64,000 bases of DNA, from NCBI RefSeq assembly GCF_031426495.1, contig NZ_JANPLK010000014.1, positions 74,174 to 138,173 on the forward strand. The letters are read 5' to 3'. Below are positions 52,055 through 60,284 of this stretch, piece after piece (position 1 is the stretch's first letter; each line of letters begins with the position of its first letter). The position numbers and the translations under genes are program-made. The notes below the pieces were generated by a model. It had not been told where the DNA came from. It saw only the letters and a program-made list of their open reading frames with translations, and did no database searches. This DNA is from Gemmatimonas sp. (GTDB lineage: Bacteria > Gemmatimonadota > Gemmatimonadetes > Gemmatimonadales > Gemmatimonadaceae).

Positions 52055-55000
52055 TACGACCCTTCCTTGGTGAGCGCGAGGCGGATCGAACGTCCATCGA
52101 CGTCCACCACCTGCGTCGCGGTCCACGTGGAACCGTTGCCATCTGCATGGAACGGCGAGCCTGCCTCCGTGCCGACCAGCAATCGCACGGCGAGCACCTC
52201 GTCGGCAATGCGTCCACGATGCGTGGCCACAGCGCCCTCCAGCTCCTCATCGCCGGCGATCGCCACCGCGATGCGGTCACTCACGTCCAGCTGCGCTTCC
52301 TTCCGGAGGCGTTGCACCTTGCTGATCACTTCGCGTGCCAGGCCTTCCGCCCGCAACTCCGGCGTAATCGTGGGGTCGAGCGCGACCCCGTATCCCCCGT
52401 TCTCCTGAACCACGGCGGCTCCCGAGGCGCGACGGATGATGGCGACGTCGTCGGGGGCAATCAAGCGTGGAATGCCCTCGACCTCGATCGTGACCGACTC
52501 GCCACCCGCCAATATACGGATGAGCTCGACTGGCATGTCGGGCACCGCCGCCGCCACCAGCGGTGTTTCCTTGCCGAACTTTTTGCCGAGCGTCCGGAAG
52601 TTGCCCTTCACCTCGAGCGACACCAGGGCGTCGGTCGAGCGCACGAACTCCACCAGCTTCACATTGATCTCGGACGCCAGCAACGCGCCCAGCTCCGATG
52701 CCGGTCCTGGATTACCGGGCACGACGCACTGCACCGACGGGAGCGGCTGACGCACGTTGATATCGGCCACATCGCGAGCCGCCCGCGCCAACCCCGCCAG
52801 CGTCCGGATGTCGTCCATCGCCGCCTCGAGCGTGTCGTCGACCGGCGTTCGGTCTGCCCGCGTATACGACGCGAGGTGCACCGAGGTTCCGGTCAGGGCC
52901 CGGTGCACGGCATCGGTCATGAACGGCGCGAACGGCGCCAGCAACCGGCACGTGACGGCCAGCACTTCGTGCAGCGTGGCGAACGCCGCCCGGTTGTCGG
53001 CGCTGTCTATTTCATAGAAGCGGGCACGCGACTGGCGGACGTACCACTTGGACACGTCGTCATCCATGAACTGCATCACACGCCGCGCGGCCAGTGTGGC
53101 GTCGTAATTGTTCAGATGCGCATCGACTTCGGCTTCCACGCGCGTAAGACGGGACAGAATCCAGCGATCGAGCGCCGGACGGTCGGCCACGGCCGGATCG
53201 TTCGCACTTGGGCTCCACCCGAAGTTGGCGTACTGCGCGAAGATGCCGTTGTAGACATTGCGGAAGGTGAGCAGGAAGCGTCCCGCCGTTTCGCGGATCG
53301 CGTTCTCGTCGAAGCGACGCGGCACCCACACCTGACTAGTGGCCACGAGGAACAGGCGCACCGCATCCGCCCCGTGTCGCTCGAGCACGTGCCATGGGTC
53401 GACGGTGTTGCCCTTGCTCTTCGACATCTTTTGCCCCTGCGCATCGAGCACGAGATCATTCACGACCACGTGGCGATACGGCGCGGCCGTACGATCGGCG
53501 TTGTTGGGCAACGCATCGCCAAGCCCAGTCGCGATGGCGATGAGCGAGTAGAACCAGCCGCGCGTCTGATCGACCCCTTCGCAGATGAAGTCGGCCGGGA
53601 ACTGCGCCTCGACCTTGTCGCGGTTCTCGAAGGGATAGTGCCACTGCGCGAACGGCATGGAGCCCGAGTCGAACCAGGTGTCGATGACTTCCGGCACGCG
53701 ACGCATGGTGCCCTTCCCCGACGGGGCCGGCCACGTGTACTGGTCGATGTGCGGCTTGTGCGGATCGAAATCCTCGGGCAGCGGCCGGCCGATGCGCGCG
53801 GCGAGATCGGCGTAACTGCCGATCACGTCGATCTCGGTGGCGTCTTCGTCGTTCACCCACACCGGGAGCGGCGTACCCCAGTAGCGGTCGCGCGAGATCG
53901 CCCAATCCACGTTGTTGGCCAGCCACTCACCGAAGCGGCCCGTGCCGACCTCGTTCGGATGCCAATCGACCGCCGCGTTGCGCGCCATCAGGCTTTCGCG
54001 CACGGCGGTGGTGCGTACGAACCACGAGCCACGCGCGTAGTACAGCAGTGGGGTGCCGCAGCGCCAACAGTGCGGATACGAGTGCGTGAAGGTCGTCGCC
54101 TTCCACAGCACGTCGCGCTCACGCAGCACTTCGATGATGCGCGCATCGGCCTTCTTGACGAACACGCCACCCACTTCCGGCACGTCGTCGGTGAACTCGC
54201 CGCGCGCCGTGACGGGCTGCAGGAAGGCGAGTCCATGACGCTGCCCGGCGCTATAGTCGTCGGCACCGAACGCCGGCGCCATGTGCACCACGCCGCTGCC
54301 GTCTTCCGCACTTACGAAATCTTCCGTCACGATGACTTCGTGACGGCCCTCGTCGGGATACGGCACCCAATCCAGCGGACGGCGATAGCGCTTGCCCGAC
54401 AGGTCGGCGCCGGTCATCTGCCCGGTCACGTCCCAGCGATCGGCCCAGTCGGCACCGAGCACACCGGGTACGCGTGCTTCAGCCAAAATGATCGTCCACT
54501 CGGCGCCGCTCTTCTTGCGCAGTTCGATGTACGTGAGCGTGGGATTCACCGCGAGGGCGGTGTTCGACACCAGCGTCCACGGCGTGGTCGTCCACACCAG
54601 AATGCGACGACGCTGGGCCGGCGCGTGGCCATGCTCATCGAGCAAATCGAGCGCCACGTACACGCTCGGATCGTCGACGTCGTCGTAGCCCTGCGCCACC
54701 TCGTGGCTGGACAGCGCGGTGCCACAGCGCGCGCAGTACGGCAGGATCTTGTGCCCGCGCACCAGCAGCGACTTCTCGTGCAGCGTGCGCAGCGCCCACC
54801 ACACCGACTCGACGAAGTTGTGCGAGTACGTGACGTACGGATCGTCGTAGTCGAGCCAATACGCCGTACGCTGCGATAACTTTTCCCAGTCGCCGCGGTA
54901 CTTGAACACACTCTCGCGACAGCGCCGGTTGAACTCCGCCACGCCGGTTTGTTCGATCAACTGCTTGCCGCCAAGCTTCGCGATCTCCGAGGGATCGACG

Positions 55001-55347
55001 CCCTGCCGTGCCGCCTCTTCGCGCTGCAGCTCCTTCTCGACTTCGATTTCCACCGGCAGGCCGTGCGTGTCCCACCCGGCCTTCCGCGGCACGAAGTACC
55101 CCTGCATCGCACGGTGGCGGCAGAAGAGGTCCTTGATCGTGCGCGAGAACACGTGGTGAATGCCCGGGCGTCCGTTGGCCGTGGGCGGCCCCTCGTAGAA
55201 CACGAACGGCGTGGCACCGGCGCGCGCGGCCTGTGCCCGCTCGAATAGCTGCTCGGCCTCCCAGCGCGCGAGCAGTTCCTGCTCGAAGGCGTCAGCGCCC
55301 GAGTCGGGGAGGAGCGGATACGTAGCGGTGTCCTGCGGTGCGGTCAT
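52054..55347 (-). CDS. ileS: Isoleucyl-tRNA synthetase, type-2-like, with GIHH in the HIGH position
   Basis: IleRS charges tRNA-Ile. The 1097-residue protein is longer than standard bacterial IleRS (about 930) and resembles the eukaryote-like IleRS2 class. The first signature is PPTANGRPGIHHVF, with G-I-H-H at residues 62-65 instead of H-x-G-H. The KMSKSKGN motif is intact (near residue 640). The editing domain and an anticodon-binding domain follow. Known work on IleRS2 describes such GxHH variants as giving strong mupirocin resistance; whether this enzyme does is not shown. It overlaps the DksA/TraR gene. Confidence 0.95.
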   Translation of the reverse strand: MTAPQDTATYPLLPDSGADAFEQELLARWEAEQLFERAQAARAGATPFVFYEGPPTANGRPGIHHVFSRTIKDLFCRHRAMQGYFVPRKAGWDTHGLPVEIEVEKELQREEAARQGVDPSEIAKLGGKQLIEQTGVAEFNRRCRESVFKYRGDWEKLSQRTAYWLDYDDPYVTYSHNFVESVWWALRTLHEKSLLVRGHKILPYCARCGTALSSHEVAQGYDDVDDPSVYVALDLLDEHGHAPAQRRRILVWTTTPWTLVSNTALAVNPTLTYIELRKKSGAEWTIILAEARVPGVLGADWADRWDVTGQMTGADLSGKRYRRPLDWVPYPDEGRHEVIVTEDFVSAEDGSGVVHMAPAFGADDYSAGQRHGLAFLQPVTARGEFTDDVPEVGGVFVKKADARIIEVLRERDVLWKATTFTHSYPHCWRCGTPLLYYARGSWFVRTTAVRESLMARNAAVDWHPNEVGTGRFGEWLANNVDWAISRDRYWGTPLPVWVNDEDATEIDVIGSYADLAARIGRPLPEDFDPHKPHIDQYTWPAPSGKGTMRRVPEVIDTWFDSGSMPFAQWHYPFENRDKVEAQFPADFICEGVDQTRGWFYSLIAIATGLGDALPNNADRTAAPYRHVVVNDLVLDAQGQKMSKSKGNTVDPWHVLERHGADAVRLFLVATSQVWVPRRFDENAIRETAGRFLLTFRNVYNGIFAQYANFGWSPSANDPAVADRPALDRWILSRLTRVEAEVDAHLNNYDATLAARRVMQFMDDDVSKWYVRQSRARFYEIDSADNRAAFATLHEVLAVTCRLLAPFAPFMTDAVHRALTGTSVHLASYTRADRTPVDDTLEAAMDDIRTLAGLARAARDVADINVRQPLPSVQCVVPGNPGPASELGALLASEINVKLVEFVRSTDALVSLEVKGNFRTLGKKFGKETPLVAAAVPDMPVELIRILAGGESVTIEVEGIPRLIAPDDVAIIRRASGAAVVQENGGYGVALDPTITPELRAEGLAREVISKVQRLRKEAQLDVSDRIAVAIAGDEELEGAVATHRGRIADEVLAVRLLVGTEAGSPFHADGNGSTWTATQVVDVDGRSIRLALTKEGS

Positions 55348-55401
55348 GAGAGCGGGTAATTCGGAGCGTTCAGTCAGGCGGAGAAACGGCGCGGCGCGGA
55401 C

Positions 55402-56304
55402 TTACAATCGCGCGATCACACCCTTCACGACGGTAGCAAGCTTGGGTTCGGCCGAACGGGCCACGCCCACGATCTGGGCGAGACTGGCCGGTTCGAGCGC
55501 ATCGGGTAGGCACTTGTCGGTAATGATGGAGAGCCCCAGCACCCGCATGCCGCCGTGCAGCGCCACGATCACTTCCGGCACCGTGCTCATACCCACCACG
55601 TCGGCACCGATTCCACGCAAAAAGCGATACTCCGAGCGCGTTTCCAGATTGGGCCCCTGCACGGCCACGTACACGCCTTCGCGCAACGTGATGCCGTGCT
55701 GCGACGCCACCTCGCGCGCGAGCGCGCGCAACGCCGGATCATACGGTTCCGACATGTCGGGAAAGCGCGCGCCCAGCGTATCGTCGTTCGGACCGATGAG
55801 GGGATTGTCGCCCAGCAGATTGATGTGATCGGCGATCACCATCAGATCACCCGCGGCCCACAACGGATGCATGCCGCCGCAGGCGTTGCTCACGATCAGC
55901 GTGTCGGCGCCGAGCGCGCGGAGCACGCGCACGGGGAACGTGACCTGCTGCAGCGAGTAGCCTTCGTAGCGGTGGAAGCGGCCCTGCATCGCCACCACCG
56001 TCTTGCCGCCCAAGGTGCCGCACAACAGGCGACCCTTGTGCGATTCGACGGTGGACAGCGGAAAGTTCGGCAGGTCCTTGTATTCGATCGTCTGCTCCAC
56101 GTCGATCTCGTCGGCCAGGCCACCAAGACCGGTGCCGAGGATGATCGCCACGTCGATCGGGCGCGGGAAGCGCGCGCGCACGGCCTGTGCGCACGCTTCG
56201 ATACGCTCGCGAGCGTGCAAGCCGAGCGCGGGATGCGACAGTCCGACGGCCGTGTGTTCCTGCGTGTACTGCAGCGACGGCCGTGAATTCTGCGAGGCGC
56301 TCAT
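55402..56304 (-). CDS. punA: Purine nucleoside phosphorylase, trimeric family
   Basis: The enzyme cleaves purine nucleosides with phosphate in salvage. The 300 residues match trimeric PNP: ILGTGLGGLADEI near the N-terminus, phosphate-contact segment GRFHRYEGY, SNACGG and VQGPNLETRSEYR followed by GMSTVPEV. The base-specificity segment reads IITDKC, with Asp (D263) where human PNP has Asn. It overlaps divIVA (ATGA) and is 54 bases before ileS. The gap 55348-55401 shows no clear promoter. Confidence 0.93.
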   Translation of the reverse strand: MSASQNSRPSLQYTQEHTAVGLSHPALGLHARERIEACAQAVRARFPRPIDVAIILGTGLGGLADEIDVEQTIEYKDLPNFPLSTVESHKGRLLCGTLGGKTVVAMQGRFHRYEGYSLQQVTFPVRVLRALGADTLIVSNACGGMHPLWAAGDLMVIADHINLLGDNPLIGPNDDTLGARFPDMSEPYDPALRALAREVASQHGITLREGVYVAVQGPNLETRSEYRFLRGIGADVVGMSTVPEVIVALHGGMRVLGLSIITDKCLPDALEPASLAQIVGVARSAEPKLATVVKGVIARL

Positions 56305-56912
56305 GAGTCATCCTCGACGACATCGAGCCACGACGGCGTGGGGGCCGCGGGGCGTCGGGGCAACTCGCGGATCTCCTGTACCACCGAGGGCTCCGCGCGC
56401 ACCGCCGACATCGTGCGGGGCGTAGTGAAATCGGGGATCGGTTCAGATTCCGCCGCGTTCAACTCGGTGAGCTGACGTTCGAGATGATGGCGCAGCTGCG
56501 CGAGGTAGCTGCGACGCGTGCGCCAGAGCGCCTGCACCTCGTCTTCGGTCCGACGCAGTTCATCGCGCACGCCCTGCAGCAGCTTGTCGGCTTCGGCCTG
56601 CGCTTCCCGCAGAATGAGCTGGGCTTCGCGCTCGGCCTGCTCCTTGATTTCGCCACGCAATTGCTGCGCACTCACGAGCGCCTCGTTCAGCGCCTTGTCG
56701 CGATCCCGAAACGACTTCAGCTGCTCATGAAAGTTGCGCGCCTTCTGATCGAGCTCCTGATTGGCGCGCGACATGCGCTCCAGTTCCTCGGCAACCTGCT
56801 CGCGGAACTGGTCCACACGTGCGCGGTCGTAGCCACGCAGTGCGTTGCCGAAATCGAAGCGCCGCGCGTCCAGCGCGGTGAGATGGAAGCCTTGGTAGCC
56901 GTCGTCCGCCAT
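56301..56912 (-). CDS. divIVA: DivIVA-domain polar/septal scaffold protein
   Basis: DivIVA binds negatively curved membrane and recruits proteins to poles and septa. The 203-residue protein starts with the DivIVA N-terminal motif (LTALDARRFDFGNALRGYD in part) and continues as a long coiled coil (about 30-140) rich in E, Q and K. The C-terminal 60 residues are proline-rich. ATG at 56912 directly precedes the conserved domain. It lies upstream of divisome and polarity genes on the same train, but no direct link is shown. Confidence 0.9.
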   Translation of the reverse strand: MADDGYQGFHLTALDARRFDFGNALRGYDRARVDQFREQVAEELERMSRANQELDQKARNFHEQLKSFRDRDKALNEALVSAQQLRGEIKEQAEREAQLILREAQAEADKLLQGVRDELRRTEDEVQALWRTRRSYLAQLRHHLERQLTELNAAESEPIPDFTTPRTMSAVRAEPSVVQEIRELPRRPAAPTPSWLDVVEDDS

Positions 56913-56929
56913 GCGAATTCCTGGGTGAA

Positions 56930-57613
56930 TCAGGTCCGACTGCCGAACAGCACTGTGCCCAGCCGTACGTGCGTTGCGCCTTCTTCGACAGCGACTTCGT
57001 AGTCGCCCGACATGCCCATGCTCAGCCACTCGGCGCCAAACCCGGCCGCCTGCAGCTGTGTCCGCGCGTCCCGCGTGCCACGAAAGACAGCGCGCAACAC
57101 CGACTCGTCGGCATCGAACGGCGCCATCGTCATGACACCCCGAACCCGCAGATTGCTGCATACGTGGAGGCGCTCAGCGATGGTTGGCAGGTCGTGCGGC
57201 GCGAACCCACTCTTGGTGGACTCGCCGCTCACGTTGACCTGCACCAGCACTTCGAGCACCCGCTGCGCCTCGCCAGCCGCCTCGTCGAGTGCCACGGCGA
57301 GCCGTTCGCTATCAAGACTGTGGACGAGATCGAACTTGGCGGCGTTCTTCGCCTTGTTACGCTGAAGGTGACCAATCAGGTGCCAGCGGACCGGCACCGT
57401 CACCTGCGCCATCTTTGATTCGGCTTCCTGCACTTTGTTTTCCCCGACATCGTGCACGCCGGCGTCCCACGCCGCCGTGACCGCGTCGGGGCCGTGCGTC
57501 TTCGTGACCGCGATCAGAGTGACATCCTGTCCGTGTCCTCCCCGTTCGCGTGCCGCGGCAATGCGCTCACGAACCTCCGCCACCATCGTTGCGACATGGT
57601 CCGAAATTGGCAT
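56930..57613 (-). CDS. yggS: PLP-binding protein of the YggS/PLPBP family
   Basis: A 227-residue single-domain TIM-barrel protein that maintains PLP balance. The PLP lysine is in LIAVTKTHGPD. Family motifs DVGENKVQEAE, WHLIGHLQRNK, NVSGESTKSGF and LSMGMSGDYE are all present. ATG at 57613 was chosen from the normal distance to the first strand. In Gram-positives this gene often sits near divIVA, as here (17 bases apart). Confidence 0.95.
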   Translation of the reverse strand: MPISDHVATMVAEVRERIAAARERGGHGQDVTLIAVTKTHGPDAVTAAWDAGVHDVGENKVQEAESKMAQVTVPVRWHLIGHLQRNKAKNAAKFDLVHSLDSERLAVALDEAAGEAQRVLEVLVQVNVSGESTKSGFAPHDLPTIAERLHVCSNLRVRGVMTMAPFDADESVLRAVFRGTRDARTQLQAAGFGAEWLSMGMSGDYEVAVEEGATHVRLGTVLFGSRT

Positions 57614-57624
57614 AGCACATAAGG

Positions 57625-59472
57625 TTAGGGAGCATTGCACGACGACACAAGTAACGGGTCGTCGAACCGCTGCACTTGCGTGCACCGCAGCAGCGCCTGC
57701 ATCTGCGTCACGGCGGCATCGGCGCCCGCCGGAATCGGCGCGAGCGCCGAGCGCGGGAGCTGCTCCCGTGCCCGCGCCAAGGCGGCCGCGTCGAGCGCGA
57801 TCGCACCAGGTGCGGTCGTCGCCGACGGCGCATACACCAGCCCCTGCAGCGCCCAGCCCTGTGTCCGATCCACGCGGTCGCGATCAATACGCGACAGCAG
57901 CGCGCTCACGCGTACGTCGCGCCCGTCGTCGGTGGCGTGAACCATGATCGCGCGGAGCGTCGCCTCGAGTCCGGGCCAGGTGCGTACCGCCTCGGGCGGC
58001 AACAGCCGTCGCTCGGCAAGCGCTTCCCGATACCAGGTCGCGCCAAGCAGCGGCACGGTGACCACGGTCACATCCAGCCGATAATCCTCCACCTGCTGCA
58101 GATACCAGAGGGGAAACGTGTCGTTGTCACCGGCGGCCAGGAGCACACCCCGCTGCGGCACGGCGTCGAGCAAAAGTCGCGCGTACGTGCGCGGCAACGA
58201 CGCGATCGGTTCACGGGTGCGATCCATCACCGTGCGATTCGCCACCAGCGGCACCGCGCCGATCAACAACGGCAATGCGGCGATCGGCGCGGGCAAACGC
58301 TTCGCGATGCTCGCCGAGATCGCGGCGAGGCCGGCCCCGGCCAACAGTCCCCAACTCCAGAAGCCGAGCACGAAGAAGTAGTCGCGTTCGCGCGCCTCGT
58401 GCACGGCGCCGGGCGGAATGAAGCTGCCGCCGAACGTGGGGCCAGCGCGCATGTTGAGCCAGAAGGCCACGCCCGCGGTGCCGCAGAGCAGCAGTACCGC
58501 CATCGCCCGACCCACGCGGGCCTCGTGACGCCACACCGCGCGTAGACCGAGCGCCGCCAGCCACACGAACGAGAGGGTAAGCATCGTCCGGGGAACCGAC
58601 GGCGTCGGGAACGGATGGACGCCGAACGCGATCTGCCAGTCGGCCCATTCGAACACGTTGCCCAACTGCAGCCAGATCGGCGCCATCCGCGGCAGCAGTC
58701 CCGCCACGTCGTACTGCTCGCGGCGCAGCACCGCCGCCAGCGCCAGCAGCGAATCGGGATGCCCCGACGCCAGCTCGGCCCCTGCCGCGTACAGCAGCGG
58801 CAGCACCGCGACGGCCGATAGGCCAAGCAAGCCGAGCGCGCCCCAGCCCACGACGTCGATGAGGCGAACGCGCGGACCGGCCCAGGCAAACACGAGCGCC
58901 GCCGGCAGGGCCACCAGCACGCTCAAATGCAACGGCACCGCGAGGGCCGCGATAAACACGACGAGGGCGCGAGCGCGCTGGCGCGCATGGTCTGCCACGC
59001 CCGGACGGCCAGCGAACTCGCCCGCCGCCAGCATCAGCGCCGAGAAGAGTAGCGACACCGCATACACCTCGGTCTCGGTGGCGTTGCTCCACACGGTGGT
59101 CATCGTGCCGGCGACCACCGCGCCCACCACCGCGCCCCGTGAGCCGATCCACCGCTGCAGCATCGCGGCGCCGACGCCGCCCACCCAAGCGCTCGCCAAC
59201 ACCGAGAGCATGGTCACCGCGCGGGCCGGACCGGTATTGGAGAACGCCTTCGAGACCACGTGCGCGATGAGCACCCACAGCGGCGTCCCGGGGGGATGCG
59301 GAATGCCCAGCGTGCGCGCGGCGGTCACGAGTTCGGTAGCATCCCAGAATGTGAGATCGGGCGCTGCCGTGGCGAGATAGGCCGAAAAGAGCACCACCAT
59401 CGCCAGCACCGGGGCGATGACCGTTCTGGGCATCTGAACGCGCGCGCGCGGCAACGCAGGTCGCGCGGTCAT
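57625..59472 (-). CDS. DUF2723 multi-spanning membrane protein (glycosyltransferase-like)
   Basis: A 615-residue protein with about ten membrane segments. The N-terminal loop motif FWDATELVTAA and GIPHPPGTPLW match DUF2723, a family with a GT-C (PMT-like) fold. Such proteins are thought to move sugars from lipid carriers, though the substrate is unknown. The C-terminal 130 residues are soluble. ATG at 59472 overlaps the cdaA stop (ATGA). Confidence 0.88.
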   Translation of the reverse strand: MTARPALPRARVQMPRTVIAPVLAMVVLFSAYLATAAPDLTFWDATELVTAARTLGIPHPPGTPLWVLIAHVVSKAFSNTGPARAVTMLSVLASAWVGGVGAAMLQRWIGSRGAVVGAVVAGTMTTVWSNATETEVYAVSLLFSALMLAAGEFAGRPGVADHARQRARALVVFIAALAVPLHLSVLVALPAALVFAWAGPRVRLIDVVGWGALGLLGLSAVAVLPLLYAAGAELASGHPDSLLALAAVLRREQYDVAGLLPRMAPIWLQLGNVFEWADWQIAFGVHPFPTPSVPRTMLTLSFVWLAALGLRAVWRHEARVGRAMAVLLLCGTAGVAFWLNMRAGPTFGGSFIPPGAVHEARERDYFFVLGFWSWGLLAGAGLAAISASIAKRLPAPIAALPLLIGAVPLVANRTVMDRTREPIASLPRTYARLLLDAVPQRGVLLAAGDNDTFPLWYLQQVEDYRLDVTVVTVPLLGATWYREALAERRLLPPEAVRTWPGLEATLRAIMVHATDDGRDVRVSALLSRIDRDRVDRTQGWALQGLVYAPSATTAPGAIALDAAALARAREQLPRSALAPIPAGADAAVTQMQALLRCTQVQRFDDPLLVSSCNAP

Positions 59473-60254
59473 CCGGTGGACTTCACGGCGCGACCGGCGA
59501 GCAGATCACGCAGCTGCACCGGCGTCAGCCGAACCTGCAAGGCGCCGTCGCGTGCCACCGACACCACGGCTGTTTCCTCGGAGACGACGATCACGATGGC
59601 ATCCGTCTCTTCAGCGAGTCCCAAGGCCGCGCGATGGCGTGTGCCAAGGGAGCGATGTCCCACGGCACCTTGCGACAGCGGCAGAATGCAGCCGGCGCCG
59701 ACGATCGTGTCGCCACGAATGATCACGGCGCCATCGTGCAGCGGCGAATAGGGCGTGAAGATCGTCGTGAGCAGATCAGCCGATACTTTCGCCTGCAGCG
59801 ACGACCCACTGTCGATGAAATCGGACAGCGGCACATCGCGTTCGATGGCGATGATCGCGCCCACACCCGAGCGCGACAGCCGGTCGACGGCATCGGCAAT
59901 GTCGTCTTCGACCGGTCCCTGTTCGACGCGTTTGAACAGACGGGTGACCGGCGCCTGTCCGAGGTGCGCCAGCGCGGCGCGCAGTTCGGGCTGAAAGATG
60001 ATCAGCAGCGCGAACACACCGTACGTGAACACCAACCCCAAGAGGTAGGTGATCATGGTGAGTTGCAGCAGCGACGCGATGGCGTACGCCGCCACCAACA
60101 CCGCGACACCGCCGAGAATCTGGAGGGCGCGCGTACCGTGAATGAGCAGCAGGATCCGATAGAACACCAACGCGACGACCCCGATTTCGAGGCCGTCGCG
60201 CCATGTGAACTGCGTCGTGATCTGCACCACCTGCTCGTTGGCGAGGCCCGTCAC
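59469..60254 (-). CDS. cdaA: Diadenylate cyclase CdaA (c-di-AMP synthase)
   Basis: CdaA makes cyclic di-AMP from ATP at the membrane. The 261 residues have three membrane segments (about 20-90) and a DAC domain with the catalytic DGA (in LHDGAVII, near residue 174) and RHR (in LGTRHRAALGL, near 205). Both motifs are intact. The start is GTG at 60254. glmM and cdaR, its partners in Firmicutes, are not adjacent; here it lies between ftsH and the DUF2723 gene. Confidence 0.95.
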   Translation of the reverse strand: MTGLANEQVVQITTQFTWRDGLEIGVVALVFYRILLLIHGTRALQILGGVAVLVAAYAIASLLQLTMITYLLGLVFTYGVFALLIIFQPELRAALAHLGQAPVTRLFKRVEQGPVEDDIADAVDRLSRSGVGAIIAIERDVPLSDFIDSGSSLQAKVSADLLTTIFTPYSPLHDGAVIIRGDTIVGAGCILPLSQGAVGHRSLGTRHRAALGLAEETDAIVIVVSEETAVVSVARDGALQVRLTPVQLRDLLAGRAVKSTG

Positions 60255-60284
60255 GCCGGACCCACGCCACGGTGGCGTGCCCCC

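Noticed and set aside
51244..54879. Plus-strand open frame of over 1200 codons opposite ileS
   Set aside because: It is antisense to a complete ileS, has arginine/histidine-rich low-complexity sequence and no recognisable domain; high GC makes long shadow frames common.
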